Part shown: positions 10,301 through 34,762 of the stretch, piece by piece
How positions within the stretch are numbered: position 1 is the stretch's first letter
Layout: the number at the start of each line of letters is the position of its first letter
Source: Sanderia malayensis
Lineage: Eukaryota > Cnidaria > Scyphozoa > Semaeostomeae > Pelagiidae
DNA: 64,000 nt
Assembly: GCA_013076295.1 (NCBI GenBank)
Contig: RQOL01000729.1
Span: 310,001-374,000 of the forward strand
Reading direction: 5' to 3'
Notes under the pieces: model-generated
Told to the model about the DNA's origin: nothing
Databases searched by the model: none
The model's input: the letters and a program-made list of their open reading frames with translations, nothing else
Position numbers and translations under genes: made by a program

Positions 10301-13300
10301 AAGGATTGAAACGAACTCAGCAAATGCAAGATAGAGGAGTTGCTTTGTTGTCTGAGAATTTCTTGACAGAAACTAAAAGAGATAGTTTAGAAGCAATGAT
10401 ATCAAAACACGAATTAGTGCCAACTAAAAGCAAGGTATACAACTTTTAGTCACTAATCGAACACACTTTTGTCACTGCGATGTAATCTCTACTATTGTAA
10501 CGGAATATCATTTCTTTTCAGCTGCCCGAGTTATCAAGAAAACGGGAAAATCCTTATCGCAGTTGTTCGTATATTACTTGCACATTATTGTATCTCCTTT
10601 CATATCCTTCTTTCTTCTCTGCCTTATTATTCATTCTTTTATTTACTTATACATCCTCGAATCTTCTGCCACCTTTTCATTTCTTGTAACATTCTCATAT
10701 CTTCTCGCCATAGTTTCGGCAGCATCCCCGAAGAAGTCAATGATGGTATTAAAAAATGGCGCTGTTGTTGATCCTGATTGCGGTAAAAAATTATTCGTTC
10801 GTTATACCTTTTGCCATTGAAACAAGTCACTTACTAGTATGTATGAAGTAGCGAAAAAGATTGGTATTTTGCAAACTTTTCATTCAATAGAATTGGCACC
10901 ATCTACACATGTTTATCAGGAGAGTGGCAACATTTACAGCGCCATTTTGGGTATGGTGGACCTTGTCAGAGGCAGCAATTCTTATTACAAGCTTCAACTT
11001 CTTGAGCACGACCATCACAAGAGGCAAGTATCTATTTATCTGAAAATATTTACCGCCAATGCAGTTTTTAGCAGGCAATTAAGAGTTTATTGCATATCTC
11101 TGAGTTCACGTAGGTGCATATTGAACTATTCAAACCGCTTTCTGATTAATTATGGCATAATTATCATAATCATCATAATTATGGTTAGCTATTTTTGACT
11201 TGAAGGTACTATGTGTTCAGGTCATGGGGCCGAGTTGGCACTACGATTGGTGGAACGAAAACTGAGGTATTCAAATTCAATTTTCAAGGCTGAGGGAGAC
11301 TATCGTTTCTCAGGAATATTCTCCGGATACAACATATCATTATTATTTGTTATTACATATAGTATACCATATTACTTTAATAAATTCTTGTTCATCGAGA
11401 CTATTTCTTTGATTTCAGGATTTTTATGATCTGGAAGATGCCTTAGAGAATTTTACAGATCTGTTTGCTGAAAAAACAGGTATTTTATATATATTTTAAT
11501 ACCTGTTAATACCACGCCAATACCTTTTGACGTGCAACCGATTTCTCCAATAATTTTGCAGCATCATTGTACCGGTAACTCTAACTTGTATTTTGTATTT
11601 TATTCAGGTAATTATTGGCACCAGAGGAAAAACTTTATCAAGCATCCAAACAAGTTCTATATTCTAGAAATGGATTATGGCCAGGTAATTAAACTTATTC
11701 ACCATTTGTTAATCTTTCTTTGTTTTATTCATAATTGTCAAGCCGTTATTTATTATATTGTTGTTTATTTGTAAGGATGATGAGAAAATTCAGAAGTTAC
11801 AAAAGATGAAAACAGGCGAAGGATCGAAGTTATCTCTTCCAGTTCAAGAGTTGATCAGAATGATATTTGACGTTGATAGTATGAAGAAGACAATGGCTGA
11901 ATTCGAAGTAAGAGTCAGTTTGTGGGATGTTTTATCTTTGGTTATACGGAGGAATTGTTTCATAGTCTAGAGGTATTATTAAGTAAAATTCAAAAGCTTA
12001 AGCAATTTCATGTGTGTATAGCTAGTTTGAATCTGGATAAAGGCGTGATCAGATGAAGTATATCTCGATTATATCTTTATCCAGGTAAATTTACTTTGTC
12101 TAATGCATCTTAATCTTTTTTTTAGATCGATTTGAACAAGATGCCTCTTGGAAAGATATCGAGAAGACAAATACAAAGTGCATACAGAATTCTTGGCGAA
12201 CTCCAAAAGGTATTTTACTCTGCTTAAATATTTATTTAATGGCAAACTGAAAACATATAGATAATGAAGACGAGCTCTTCAGATTGTTTTTTTTTTTCAT
12301 TATTCAGCGTCCATTTTAAGATTTCTTTTGAATTTCATGCTTCACAATCTTTTTTAGAGTGTGAAGCAATGCCTTATAGAGACATCTAATACAAAATATT
12401 TTATATATATTTTTTAGTATATTGAGGAGAATGCATCTAAGTCGAAATTTCTGGATGCTTCGAACAGATTCTTCACTTTAATTCCGCATGATTTCGGTAT
12501 GAGAACACCTCCATTATTAGACAGAGAATCAATGATAAAGGTATGCACTAACTATGATAATATATATTGAAGATGTATAGTTGTTTTTTAAAGTTATCAA
12601 ACCCCTTTCTTTTCGATTTTCTTTTCTCGCTAAAAATAATTAATGTTTGGTTTCCAGAGCAAGATGGAGATGTTAGAAAGCTTGTTGGACATAGAAATGG
12701 CCTACAGTTTATTAACAAATGCAGCTCAAACTGGCAAAAATCCAATTGATGTTCACTACGAAGGATTGAAGGCTGACATCAAGGCATTGATAATTAAATC
12801 TTTTTATGATTAATCAATAATAATTCATTAATTCTACGATTATTTTAACTATCAAAAGTATACAATTGTTTGTTTTTGTAGGAAATTGATCGAGCGACCA
12901 CTGAGTTTGAAAAGATTCAGGAATATATCCAGAATACCCATGCATCAACACACAACCAGTATGGTCTGGAAATTATTGACGTGAGTTCTATTTATTCCTT
13001 ATTTCATCTCCTGATTTCGAATCAATCGTCAGTAAATTTTTACAAGTAAAACATCTTCAATTATTATAAACCATTTTATTATTATTTCAGGCATTCGCAT
13101 TGGAAAGACAAGGAGAAGAAAGTCGTTACAGCCCCTTCAAAGAACTGCATAATCGTAGATTACTATGGCATGGCTCGAGGACGAGTAATTATGCTGGTAT
13201 CATTCTACAAGGCTTGAGGATTGCGCCTCCTGAGGCACCAGTTGTAAGTTCATCCGCAGCGTTGTCTTATACGTTCGAGAGCTTTAATTGTGTGACGTCA

Positions 13301-14615
13301 TCGCTGATTAATCCATTTCTCTGCTTCTCTGACAGACTGGATATATGTTTGGCAAAGGAATATACTTTGCAGGTATGTCTTTTGTCAGGTGTTTTGTAAA
13401 ATCAACAATGTGTGTGCTTGATGTTCTCCAGTCCAAGAACCTGACCCCTGTTGTCCATTAAGCAATATCTCTATGGGTGGGGCCACATGGTGTTTTCTGC
13501 TCGTAAACCTCTGATGAACGGAAATATCTAAGAATATTTAAAAATATTGACAACTGTGGGCTTTAGACCCTTGATCGTTAGTTCGCTGTGGATTTATCCA
13601 TGAAGAAATTTGCAATAATAATTTGCATATAGTTAACAGTTTATTCTTTTCTTTTTAGATATGGTATCAAAGGTACGGGATTTCTTGAAATATTATTCTT
13701 TTATGCCTCCAATCCGACGCTAGACAAATAGATTCGTTGCCTTTAAATTTCCTGTTCTGTCATTTACTTCCAGTCCGCAAATTACTGTCATACATCTCCT
13801 GGCAACAATGTTGGTCTTCTTTTGCTGTGTGAAGTCGCATTGGGCAATATGTACGTTATATATACTTTTTATTAGCTGCTGTTGTGAAAACAGCCATTGT
13901 AGCTTTTTTATTTGGAAGGGTTTATGCCCACGAATATACCGCATGTATTTTTATTTTTATCAGGTATGAAAAATGCAATGCTGACTCAAGCCTGAAGCTT
14001 CCCAAAGGAAAGCACAGCTGTAAAGGTATCAAATTGATTTGCAATCAAGCAACGTTTTTGATAAACTTATCAACAACACAACTGTTATCCTAGAACTAGT
14101 AGCTTCTTATATAAGCCATGCTTTGTATCGAATCTTGAAATTTTCAGGTTGCGGGAGAACTGGCCCTGATCCAAAAATGGACCACGTCCTTCCTGATGGA
14201 ACAATAATGCCACTTGGTAAAGGAATCAGAACCAAGGATAAATCAAGTGACTTATTGTACAATGAGTATCTTTTTCATTCTTTCTTTCTTTGTTTGCGTA
14301 TTTATTTATTTGTTATTGTTCTTTTTTGTTTACCTGGCTTTTATCTTCTTTTCATCTGCATCTTGTTCTAACAATGGCCCTGATTTTTGTCCATGTTTGA
14401 AGTTTGTCACTTTATATATTGTCTTTCCTCTCTCTTTGGGGCTTTCTCCTGCGCTTGATGTGCTATTTCTATCCATTATTATGCTAAAACCTGTCAGTAA
14501 ATGCTACTCAACATCGCAAACTTCCCCTAACTTACCCATCAGATACATTGTGTATGATGTAGCGCAGGTTCACATGAAGTACCTCCTCAAAGTCAACTTC
14601 AAGTACAAATATTAG
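7393..14615 (+). CDS. PARP1: poly(ADP-ribose) polymerase 1
   Basis: Twenty-eight exons give about 978 aa, close to the usual 1000: 7393-7509, 7683-7703, 7954-8374, 8535-8671, 8753-8869, 8961-9043, 9243-9365, 9453-9500, 10053-10204, 10289-10434, 10522-10561, 10723-10782, 10849-11023, 11206-11266, 11419-11479, 11608-11684, 11776-11907, 12126-12209, 12418-12540, 12658-12783, 12882-12980, 13091-13243, 13336-13372, 13659-13672, 13774-13850, 13964-14025, 14148-14265, 14543-14615. Domains in order: zinc fingers 1 ([13 protein letters not shown]) and 2 ([12 protein letters not shown]), Zn3/PADR1, BRCT ([13 protein letters not shown]), WGR ([11 protein letters not shown]), helical regulatory domain and ART catalytic domain. 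The H-Y-E triad is visible in [13 protein letters not shown] and LLYNEYIVYD. The enzyme senses DNA breaks and makes poly(ADP-ribose) from NAD+ in the nucleus. Boundaries at 10561, 10723 and 10849 are the least certain. AATAAA lies at 14686. Confidence 0.96.
9587..9870 (+). mobile_element. tRNA-derived SINE in PARP1 intron
   Basis: 9587-9653 folds as a tRNA-like head: GTGGCGC pairs perfectly with GCGCCAC, with an A-box-like TGGCGCAGCGGTTGG and a B-box-like GGATCGATTCC. The following 200 bp is a GC-richer body unlike its surroundings. It contains an inverted GTACGCCGAGGATCTAC / GTAGATCCCCGGCGTAC pair at about 9697-9741. The head is followed by unrelated body sequence inside an intron, so this is a SINE rather than a functional tRNA gene. 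The 3' end is approximate. Confidence 0.75.
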
Positions 14616-14685
14616 ATGGTTGGAAAACACATAATTCAACTAGATTACTTTTCTTCATAATTGATTGCCAAAACTATTTGAAACA

Positions 14686-14691
14686 AATAAA
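14686..14691 (+). terminator. PARP1 polyadenylation signal
   Basis: AATAAA occurs 71 bp after the PARP1 stop codon in an AT-rich stretch. Confidence 0.6.
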
Positions 14692-14889
14692 ATAATTAAA
14701 TAATTTTTATAGTATTTTTTATAGAGATCTTGCGTTTCAAACTGAAGAGAAATCTTGAAAAATCTTTATAATGCTGCATGCGAAGTGTTTGAGCTTTGTA
14801 ACGAATTTATAGTATTGTATGAAATTATATTTCATGTTCTGTTTTGTTCTTAAACACCGATAATTCTTTTTTAATATTTCTTCAAACTT

Positions 14890-15080
14890 TCTATGACAAG
14901 CGATGACGTAATATGTTTACGTGGCATGTTATTTGTCATCAATGACGAAATGCTTCCGTGAGTCATCGGCCTAATGAGTCAGCGGTTCCTAAATTTACCC
15001 GCCAAATTTACTTCCAGAGAGCTGATTGGTCGAAATAATCGTATGAGTCATGATCGTTATTTTCGAAAAGTTTGCATGTG
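14890..15080 (+). promoter_or_regulatory. WEE1 promoter with E2F, CCAAT and AP-1/CRE-like sites
   Basis: The 730 bp between PARP1 and WEE1 contain no gene. Visible sites are TGACGTAA near 14904, TGAGTCAG near 14975, TTTACCCGCC near 14994 (reverse strand TTTGGCGGGT, a canonical E2F core), an ATTGG/CCAAT box near 15025 and TGAGTCATGA near 15043. E2F plus CCAAT sites typify cell-cycle promoters, which suits WEE1. Binding is not shown. Confidence 0.45.
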
Positions 15081-15347
15081 CAATGTGTTCAAGCCACAAA
15101 CTTCCTGATTTGACTTATCGTATCGATGTATTTCTGGCATTGCAACATATTTATATTTACAGCCTGGATTTTGTTACTAGATTTTCAAGTGTAAAGAATT
15201 CGTGAACGCAAGTGTATTCTAAAGTAACCCAACTTCTCCGCAAGGCCTAATTTGTCGTAGTTTTTGCTTTCAACAGTTGTAAAGCTCCTTGTCATTTTCG
15301 TTTGTGGCGCAGCAGTTGGACATTGAATAATTGTTTTCAGTCACAAC

Positions 15348-18300
15348 ATGGATACCCTTGCAAAGAATTTATTTGGAGACTTTCAGGATGAATCTGAAGA
15401 TGTTAGCCCACCTTCAGTAAGACGGTGTTTAAGGCCAATCAAAGAAATGAGCCGAGGAGCTGGAATAAATATGGAAAATGGAATAAGAGAAGTAAATTCA
15501 AGTCCTAAATCTTCTGATTCGTTTACTGATGATTTCTGCATGATGGAAGATTTCATATCACCGACAAATTCACCACTAAAAGGACAACCATCTTCTGAAA
15601 AAGACGCTCCTAAGTTCATCTGCACTCCACCGTGCTTAAATAAAGGTATTTTAAATCTACGATTATTCGACTCCCCGCATACACCCAAAACTTTGTTTAC
15701 AAAATCGAAAAAGGCCAGCTTGGAAGAGAATGAACCTCCTCCAGCCGTCACTCCAGCAAGTCCTGCAAGCTTGAGATCCCGCACGTCTCTGAGAGAAAAG
15801 TTTTTAAGAAAAGAACTAGCCGAACAGCGAAAGCGACCTCAAACCGAACCGAGACCTTTACAGTCGCAAAATGTTGTTTATGCAAACTTTAATCCCTTCA
15901 CGCCGAACTCGCAAGTTCATTTGAAAGCTAAAAGAGCAAGAATGCAAATGTCAAGGTAATTTTAGGCTTTCAGTGTTTTACCTGCCAATCATTATATATT
16001 TCCTCCCCAATCACTATACCTAAAAAACTTGCTTTAGCCGCCTTGGGGCTTCAAAGGCAAATCTGCTTGTCATTGATTTCCCTGCCCCACAGACCATGTA
16101 GACGGATTATTAGACAATGGTTGCGAATCATATGACTTAGTCGATTTTGAATAAGGATTTTGCAAGTTCTAATTCTCCGTGATATGTATACCATGTGATG
16201 TGCACATGAATATTTTGCAAGATTTTTTCTAATTTTATATGCAATTTGACTTTTGTGGTATATTTCTCAATCCAGCGAATCAATTTTACAAGATGATGAT
16301 GATGATGATTACTGTTTTGAAATGAAAACTGAAGTTTATGGAAATCCAACTAAAGTAAGTTCAAAATACAATTAAATTTGCAAATCAATAATTGGGTTCG
16401 TTAAATCTGCTTTGCTAATATCTCGTGTTTTTTTATTGAAGAAATTGGCACTGCGGGAAACGAACATCTCCAGGTACGAAGCAGAATTTGTTGAACTGGA
16501 AAGAGTTGGAACTGGACAATTTGGCTCTGTTTTTAAATGTTTAAATAGACTTGGTAAGCCATGGCAGTTGTTTTGAAGATTTAACAAACTATTTCCTAAC
16601 CTTGTAAGCTGATGTTTGTTCCCAGAATGCAAGGTGTGTCATGCAAATCGAACTTGCTTGTTTATTGTCTGATTTGCTTTCTATTTTTATCATAGATGGA
16701 TGTATTTATGCTCTGAAAAAATCTAAAAAGCCAATTGCTGGTTCAGTTGACGAGTTAGTAGCCTTCAACGTAACTCGTACATTTCTTCCCTTCTTTATGA
16801 TGGTGGTTGGTACATGTGATGTCAGTGCAGCAATTTGAAGTTTCAAGCATATTGTATCTTTCAGGCAAATGGCTCTGAATGAAGTTTACGCACATGCAGT
16901 TTTGGGACATCATCCACATGTTGTCCAATACTTCTCAGCTTGGGCTGAGAATAGTCATATGTTAATACAAAATGAATACTGTAGTGGTGAGGAAATGTTT
17001 TTATAATTACATCATCTTCACCTTTTGTCATATTTGATAAATTGCTTTGAATTCTCAGCTGTTGATATCATATTTGTTTGCATTGTTTACAGGTGGATCT
17101 CTAAATGATTTTATTATGAGCAACACAGTAAACAAGAAGGTTATGAGCGAGTGTGAAGTGAAGCAATTGTTACTTCAGATCGCAAAGGTGAGTTGTCTTG
17201 CAAGTGTCTGCTGTTGACTTTATAAACCGTGATAGGACTTGCTAGTGTACAACCTAAATTATGTGTATTTTCACACAGGGACTCAAATACATTCATGGAA
17301 AATCATTAGTACATATGGACATAAAGCCAGGTATACAATAAACTTCATTCTGTGTGGATGGATCAGCAAAGACACTGATTTATCAGCTTGCTACAATCTC
17401 TTGCTTCTTGCACAGGCAATATATTCATCCATAACATACATAGGACAGAAGAATGGAGTAATGATGATGGGTTTGATGATGACATGGACTGTGTTAGTCC
17501 TTTAGAAGATGATCAAATTAGTCCACTAAAACGACATGTACATACTGTTGTCTATAAAATAGGTATGACGTATTGAAATACTTTTGTGTCTATGTCAGTA
17601 GCTGTCAGTGCGAACGTCGTGTTTTACGAGATATTTCTTAGTTATGTTTCTTTTGGTGGTTATTTTTTAACTTGGCAGCAAGGAATGTAGTTTGAATTTA
17701 TTTTCGTTTTTTAGGTGATTTAGGCCATGTCACATCTACTGCAACGAATCCACAAGTTGAAGAAGGCGATTGCCGATTTCTACCACTTGAAATTCTACAG
17801 GATGTAAGTTGTTCACTAGTGATTAGCGTCTTCTCATTTTTCACCATTTCAATTCTTTTGAATATTCATTTGCTTCAAATTGAATGAAAGTATATAAGCA
17901 GTATATACAGCAAAAGGGAATATATACAGCGAATATATAAGCTTCATATCAGCTTCATAACGGTATGAGGTGAAAGCATTAACATCAAACAACGTCTTTC
18001 TTTTGTAGGATTATAGCAATTTACCAAAGGCAGATATATTTGCACTTGGTTTGACTGTTTATTTAGCAGTAAGTTACTGATTTTATTAAATTCTTTCATA
18101 CGGCATTAAACATTAATCTTTCGAGCTAATATTTCTCAATAACTAATGTTCTTTTCACGTAGGCTGGCGGAGAAAAGCTACCGAAAAATGGGCCTTTATG
18201 GCACGAAATAAGGTCCAACAAACTACCCTACTTGGAAAATTGTACACCCGAAATGAACCAACTGTTACAGGTATATTTTGCTTCGCATCTTGTATGGTAT

Positions 18301-18858
18301 ATCATGCATCTACTTTGCTTTGAATGACTCTATGTTTTATATGCACGTATGTAGATTTTTTCTTTATTTTTTCGTCCTTTAGTTGATGACAAATTCAGAC
18401 CCAAAGCTGCGCCCGTCAGCTGCCACTTTGCTACATCATCCAACTCTTTGTCCCAATGCTAACAAGTCCAAGGCACAGTTGCGCAAAGAGTTAAATGCTG
18501 AGAAATTCAAAAACGAAGTTCTATCAAGGTTTGATTAGCTTATTCTTTTCGTTGATAACCAAAGTCACTGTTGATGCTTAAATGCTTTTAGTGGATGATA
18601 CATCCCGTCTTTCTTGCTGTTCACGTTGTATTTGACTCATAACCAATAAAAGTGCGGGGGTTACAATGCTTTATTGGTTGTAAGCACACGTACGGTTTAC
18701 AATACGTTTTGAAATTTATTTACAGAGAACTTGAGCAAGCTAAGAATGCTGTGACAAAGACATCCAACCCTGCAAAGGTACACGTTTCATCTGATCGAGG
18801 TTCAAGGATTATTGGACAGAGAGTCAATCGAAGTCTTAGCCTCAGTGTCATAATGTGA
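15348..18858 (+). CDS. WEE1: WEE1 mitotic inhibitor kinase
   Basis: Thirteen exons give 602 aa: 15348-15955, 16276-16354, 16442-16553, 16696-16753, 16865-16986, 17093-17187, 17279-17330, 17416-17562, 17715-17803, 18009-18068, 18163-18270, 18383-18528, 18726-18858. The disordered N-terminus carries Ser/Pro sites and the family motifs [13 protein letters not shown] and NPFTP. The kinase domain shows the glycine loop [11 protein letters not shown], the lysine in YALKKSKKP, the Wee1-type catalytic loop [11 protein letters not shown], and DLG in place of DFG. The C-terminal end (RELEQAK, then NRSLSLSV) matches the family. WEE1 phosphorylates the inhibitory tyrosine of CDK1 in the nucleus and delays mitosis. 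The first ATG of the long first exon fits the family N-terminus. Confidence 0.96.
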
Positions 18859-19824
18859 ATCAACTATTCACAGTTGAGTTAATCAGAGTTTACAACATGG
18901 TATTGTGAATGCCATATGATGTGTCATGCCTTCAAAGCAATGTGTGTAAAACCCCACGAATTTGGTATGTCAGATTGATCGTCTATGCTTTGTAACAGCA
19001 ACAGTCGCTTGCCTTAAAGTTAACGCTCAACGCATTTTTATCTAAATTTATCAATTATTTTATTATGCTTTATACTTTATTTTTATTTTATTAGTTTGTC
19101 GTTAAACTTTTATTTGTCTTCTATTTTTATCAGATTGTAGTTTAGTCCGAGTATTTTTTAACTGTTTAACGTATGTTGTCGTATTTATGTTTTTAGTATT
19201 GTCTTTAATCTTTTCTTTTCGTCTATAACCTGCTTATCATTTAATAGAATATATTAACTTTTGTTAAAGCTAATAAATAATTTTGTTATTTTTATTATAA
19301 ACTTTACTTTCCAAGTTATTCTTTGTCTTCAACTTAGGGTGTTATTTTTGCTATTTTCTTATTTTATTGAAGTTTCGTTATTTTATTTCAAATTTTACCT
19401 TACCTTATTTTGTTATGTTATTTTACTGCCAGAAAGTTTGTTGAGAGTTTTCATAAGATATAATTGTAAATAATTTTATTGAATTTTTGAAATTTGGTAT
19501 ATTTTTGTAATTGTTAAGAACTTGTTTTTCTCTTCGTGCACACTTGAGAAATTTACTCACACTGATACACGAAGTTAAAGCACCTGCTTCCAGCATGTTG
19601 ATAAACGAGTAACATGCATCAATGTCAGAAACTTTTCTCGTTGATTTAAAACCTCTTTGCTCTCTTTGTTTCTGCAATACTAATCCTTGCTCATGCCTTT
19701 TTACGTCAACGTGAAAAATCAGCAAAATCAAAATGTCTGTCTTGCTAATACTTTCGTTTAGGACGGACCTTTTTAAAATATAAAATGCAGAAAGAAGGTT
19801 AATATTGAATCGTACATTTGAAGA
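18859..19824. other. WEE1-USP47 intergenic region with possible antisense exon
   Basis: The left part is very AT-rich and probably WEE1 3' UTR, with a candidate AATAAA at 19272-19277. On the minus strand, 19671-19561 is a 111-nt, 37-codon open block bounded by TATTGCAG and GTGAGTAA, so it looks like a coding exon with two cysteines. The minus frame stays open from 19860 to 19423. No clear start or neighbouring exon was found, so no gene is called. Confidence 0.35.
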
Positions 19825-32528
<12,704 letters not shown>

Positions 32529-32867
32529 GTCCAAATTTATACCAAGCAAGGTTCTGCGATTTGCTGAATTTTGTATATTTTATATTACCAGAGGGACTGC
32601 TTGCAGATTCGCTCCGTATATGATTTAGACCCAGTTTCTCTTTCTGCCCTGGTTAGAAAACCAATGATTCTTTCAAGTCCATCTAATTGACAAGATACTT
32701 TATAAGATAAGTATGATAATTGAATATTTCTTAGGTGAATTTTTATCGTTTCGGCAGCGTGGCTCCCCCCTCGCCTCGTAGTAATTGCAACAGAAATGAA
32801 GTCTACAAAGCAGAGACAATGTGACGTTTTTATTTCATTCCATATTCCAAGAAATTAAATGCTTGAA

Positions 32868-32873
32868 AATAAA
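32868..32873 (+). terminator. USP47 polyadenylation signal
   Basis: AATAAA occurs 340 bp after the USP47 stop. It lies beyond the minus-strand AATAAA (32834-32829) that would serve MDP1, so the two convergent transcripts would overlap at their 3' ends. Confidence 0.5.
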
Positions 32874-32959
32874 ACAATTTAATAATATCAAGAGCATTTT
32901 TGTTTGACTACATTAAGATACATTTTGATAATAGGTTTAAGAAGGTGACAGCATCTTTT

Positions 32960-33481
32960 TCATCTGTCGTTATGCAATCGCAAGCCCTTAGCAAAGTGTC
33001 CAGAATTTAGTCCATCCTCTACATGGATGCAAGTTACCCCAAGTTTGCTAATATCATTAATATTTCGTATTTCATCGTCAAAAAAGATCATATCAACATA
33101 TGCAAAGCCAGTAGTTGTTTTAAATTTAGAAAAATGAGTTGTTTTTCTACCAGGGTAGATTTCTGTCAGATCAAAGAGATCGTGGATTCCAAAAACCTTA
33201 AGCAAATCTAAAGCTTCTTTTGGAGTATCAGTTCTTGATGCTGCAGCCATAGAACAATTAAATTCCTTCAAGTTTTGCAACAGCTCCAACACACCAGGAT
33301 ACATCTCGACCTTCCTTTTGAAGTAGTCGAAAACTATGCCTGTTTGTTTATCCTTGGAAAATGGCGGCTGAACGTGGGTATCCACCCAAAATGGCCAAAT
33401 CGTATAGTCCAAGTCGAAGACGAATAGTTTTGGCAATTGTTCAGAGGTATACTTTTGCAGAATTTCTGTTAAGCAGCCCAT
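32960..33481 (-). CDS. MDP1: magnesium-dependent phosphatase 1 (HAD superfamily)
   Basis: A single uninterrupted frame of 173 codons runs from ATG at 33481 to the stop at 32960. HAD motif I is LFVFDLDYTIWPFWVDTHV, motif II is AAASRTDTP, and motifs III/IV lie in EIYPGRKTTHF and MIFFDDEIRNI, followed by SKLGVTCIH. These match MDP1, a small cytosolic acid phosphatase thought to act on protein phosphotyrosine or glycated proteins. Length equals the family norm. The frame stays open upstream of the chosen ATG, but no further ATG is available. It is intronless, while its neighbours have 12 to 32 exons, so it may be an old retrocopy. It converges with USP47. Confidence 0.93.
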   Translation of the reverse strand: MGCLTEILQKYTSEQLPKLFVFDLDYTIWPFWVDTHVQPPFSKDKQTGIVFDYFKRKVEMYPGVLELLQNLKEFNCSMAAASRTDTPKEALDLLKVFGIHDLFDLTEIYPGRKTTHFSKFKTTTGFAYVDMIFFDDEIRNINDISKLGVTCIHVEDGLNSGHFAKGLRLHNDR

Positions 33482-34762
33482 AATCTGCCTGGAAATCTTC
33501 TGAACATGCACAACCAAGGTAGGTAGGCCCTTTTTTTATTTACATCACTCAAATCAAACTCCTTCCCCCCTTTCTTGGCACAGCTTTCGGAAAGATGACG
33601 TAATTGGTTTGAAATTAGTTTCGCTTGGTTGAATTTTTGAATGGCACTTCCTTTTCCGCTTTTTTCATTTGTTTCAGCTCTGTCAGAGTACTGAAGGTTG
33701 TTCTGCATATTGACAAAAGATTAAATTGGTGGCCATATTCTCCTCACAGCTTTTACCAATTCATATTTGCATTATCAAATCGACGAGTTAACAGTTTCAA
33801 ACATTGGGGAATTTTATGTTGGAAGGATTAAATTAACCAATCTGGTAAGATTCTTAATTTTGTTCTGCACTTTTACAATGAATGCGTTACATGTTGTGGC
33901 ATGATTTGACTTTGGGTTAGCAAGGAATAATCAATAACCTATATTTTTATTTTTGTTTACTTATCTTTGTCGATATTCCACGAAAATGAATGCCAAAATC
34001 ATCATAAAACTACTCTCTCATTGTTCCAGATATTTGACTGAGTTTTTGATGAATTTGTGGTTTCAGTCTTGCGTCAAACAAATACGAATTTCCATCTGGC
34101 TTCAAGTTCGCCCCAAGAATAAAGTTCCAAAAGTAGCGTGTTAATCAAACAGGTTAGTAACCAACTTTGCTTTTCACCAGACTATTTTAATGATTTTAAC
34201 TGGTTATTATTATTTTCCATCTCGTTAAGTGTTACTTTTAACTCTTTAATCGTGTCGAAATGTTAGTTTGTAAGTCGCTTCAAATTACGGAAGTAAATTG
34301 GCCCAACTCGTGTCATTATTTTCGTAAATTTTTGTTATTTCGTAATGTTATTGCAACACACTCAGGCCCAACGGAAAATAAACCTGTGAAGAAGTGGATT
34401 ACTAGTTATTATGACAATTTTGTGTCATAATTCACATGTTGGATAAAGTTTTCTCTTGATCATTGTTCCATGTCAAAGTTGTTTGGCCTACGCTTAAGGT
34501 ATTTCGTTAAAAAGGGAATTTACAACTGATTATACTTTCATTCACAATATTCAAAGAGGAAACAATTGGTCGTTAATCTATTTTATTTTCGAGACTTCGA
34601 GTTTTGCAAACTTTGCTGTTGTTTTGTTTTTTAATTTAGTAATTGCATAGTTTATTATGATGTTGCTGCTATAATTAATGAACCTTTTCTTCCAGATATT
34701 TTTCTACTTGATGACTATATTATGTAGTATTTCGAGAGAACATTTTCATCAGCAAAACAACA
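33482..34762. other. intergenic region between MDP1 and PIK3AP1
   Basis: The two genes are divergent, so this 1.3 kb should contain both promoters and the PIK3AP1 leader. No TATA box stands out. Short open frames on both strands lack coding features or splice-site support. A cluster of acceptor-like TTTCAG and TTCCAG sites (about 34065 and 34695) could belong to 5' UTR introns. Confidence 0.4.

Noticed and set aside
15300..15330. tRNA-like GTGGCGCAGCAGTTGG before WEE1
   Set aside because: Resembles the SINE A box, but no B box or stem follows; probably chance.
18980..19010. Minus-strand terminal exon with CCC codon run for the 19671-19561 exon
   Set aside because: Only a weak acceptor and a 9-codon frame; overlaps the probable WEE1 3' UTR.
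33469..33708. Minus-strand 79-codon frame upstream of MDP1
   Set aside because: Out of frame with MDP1, overlaps its start and shows no splice sites that would join them.
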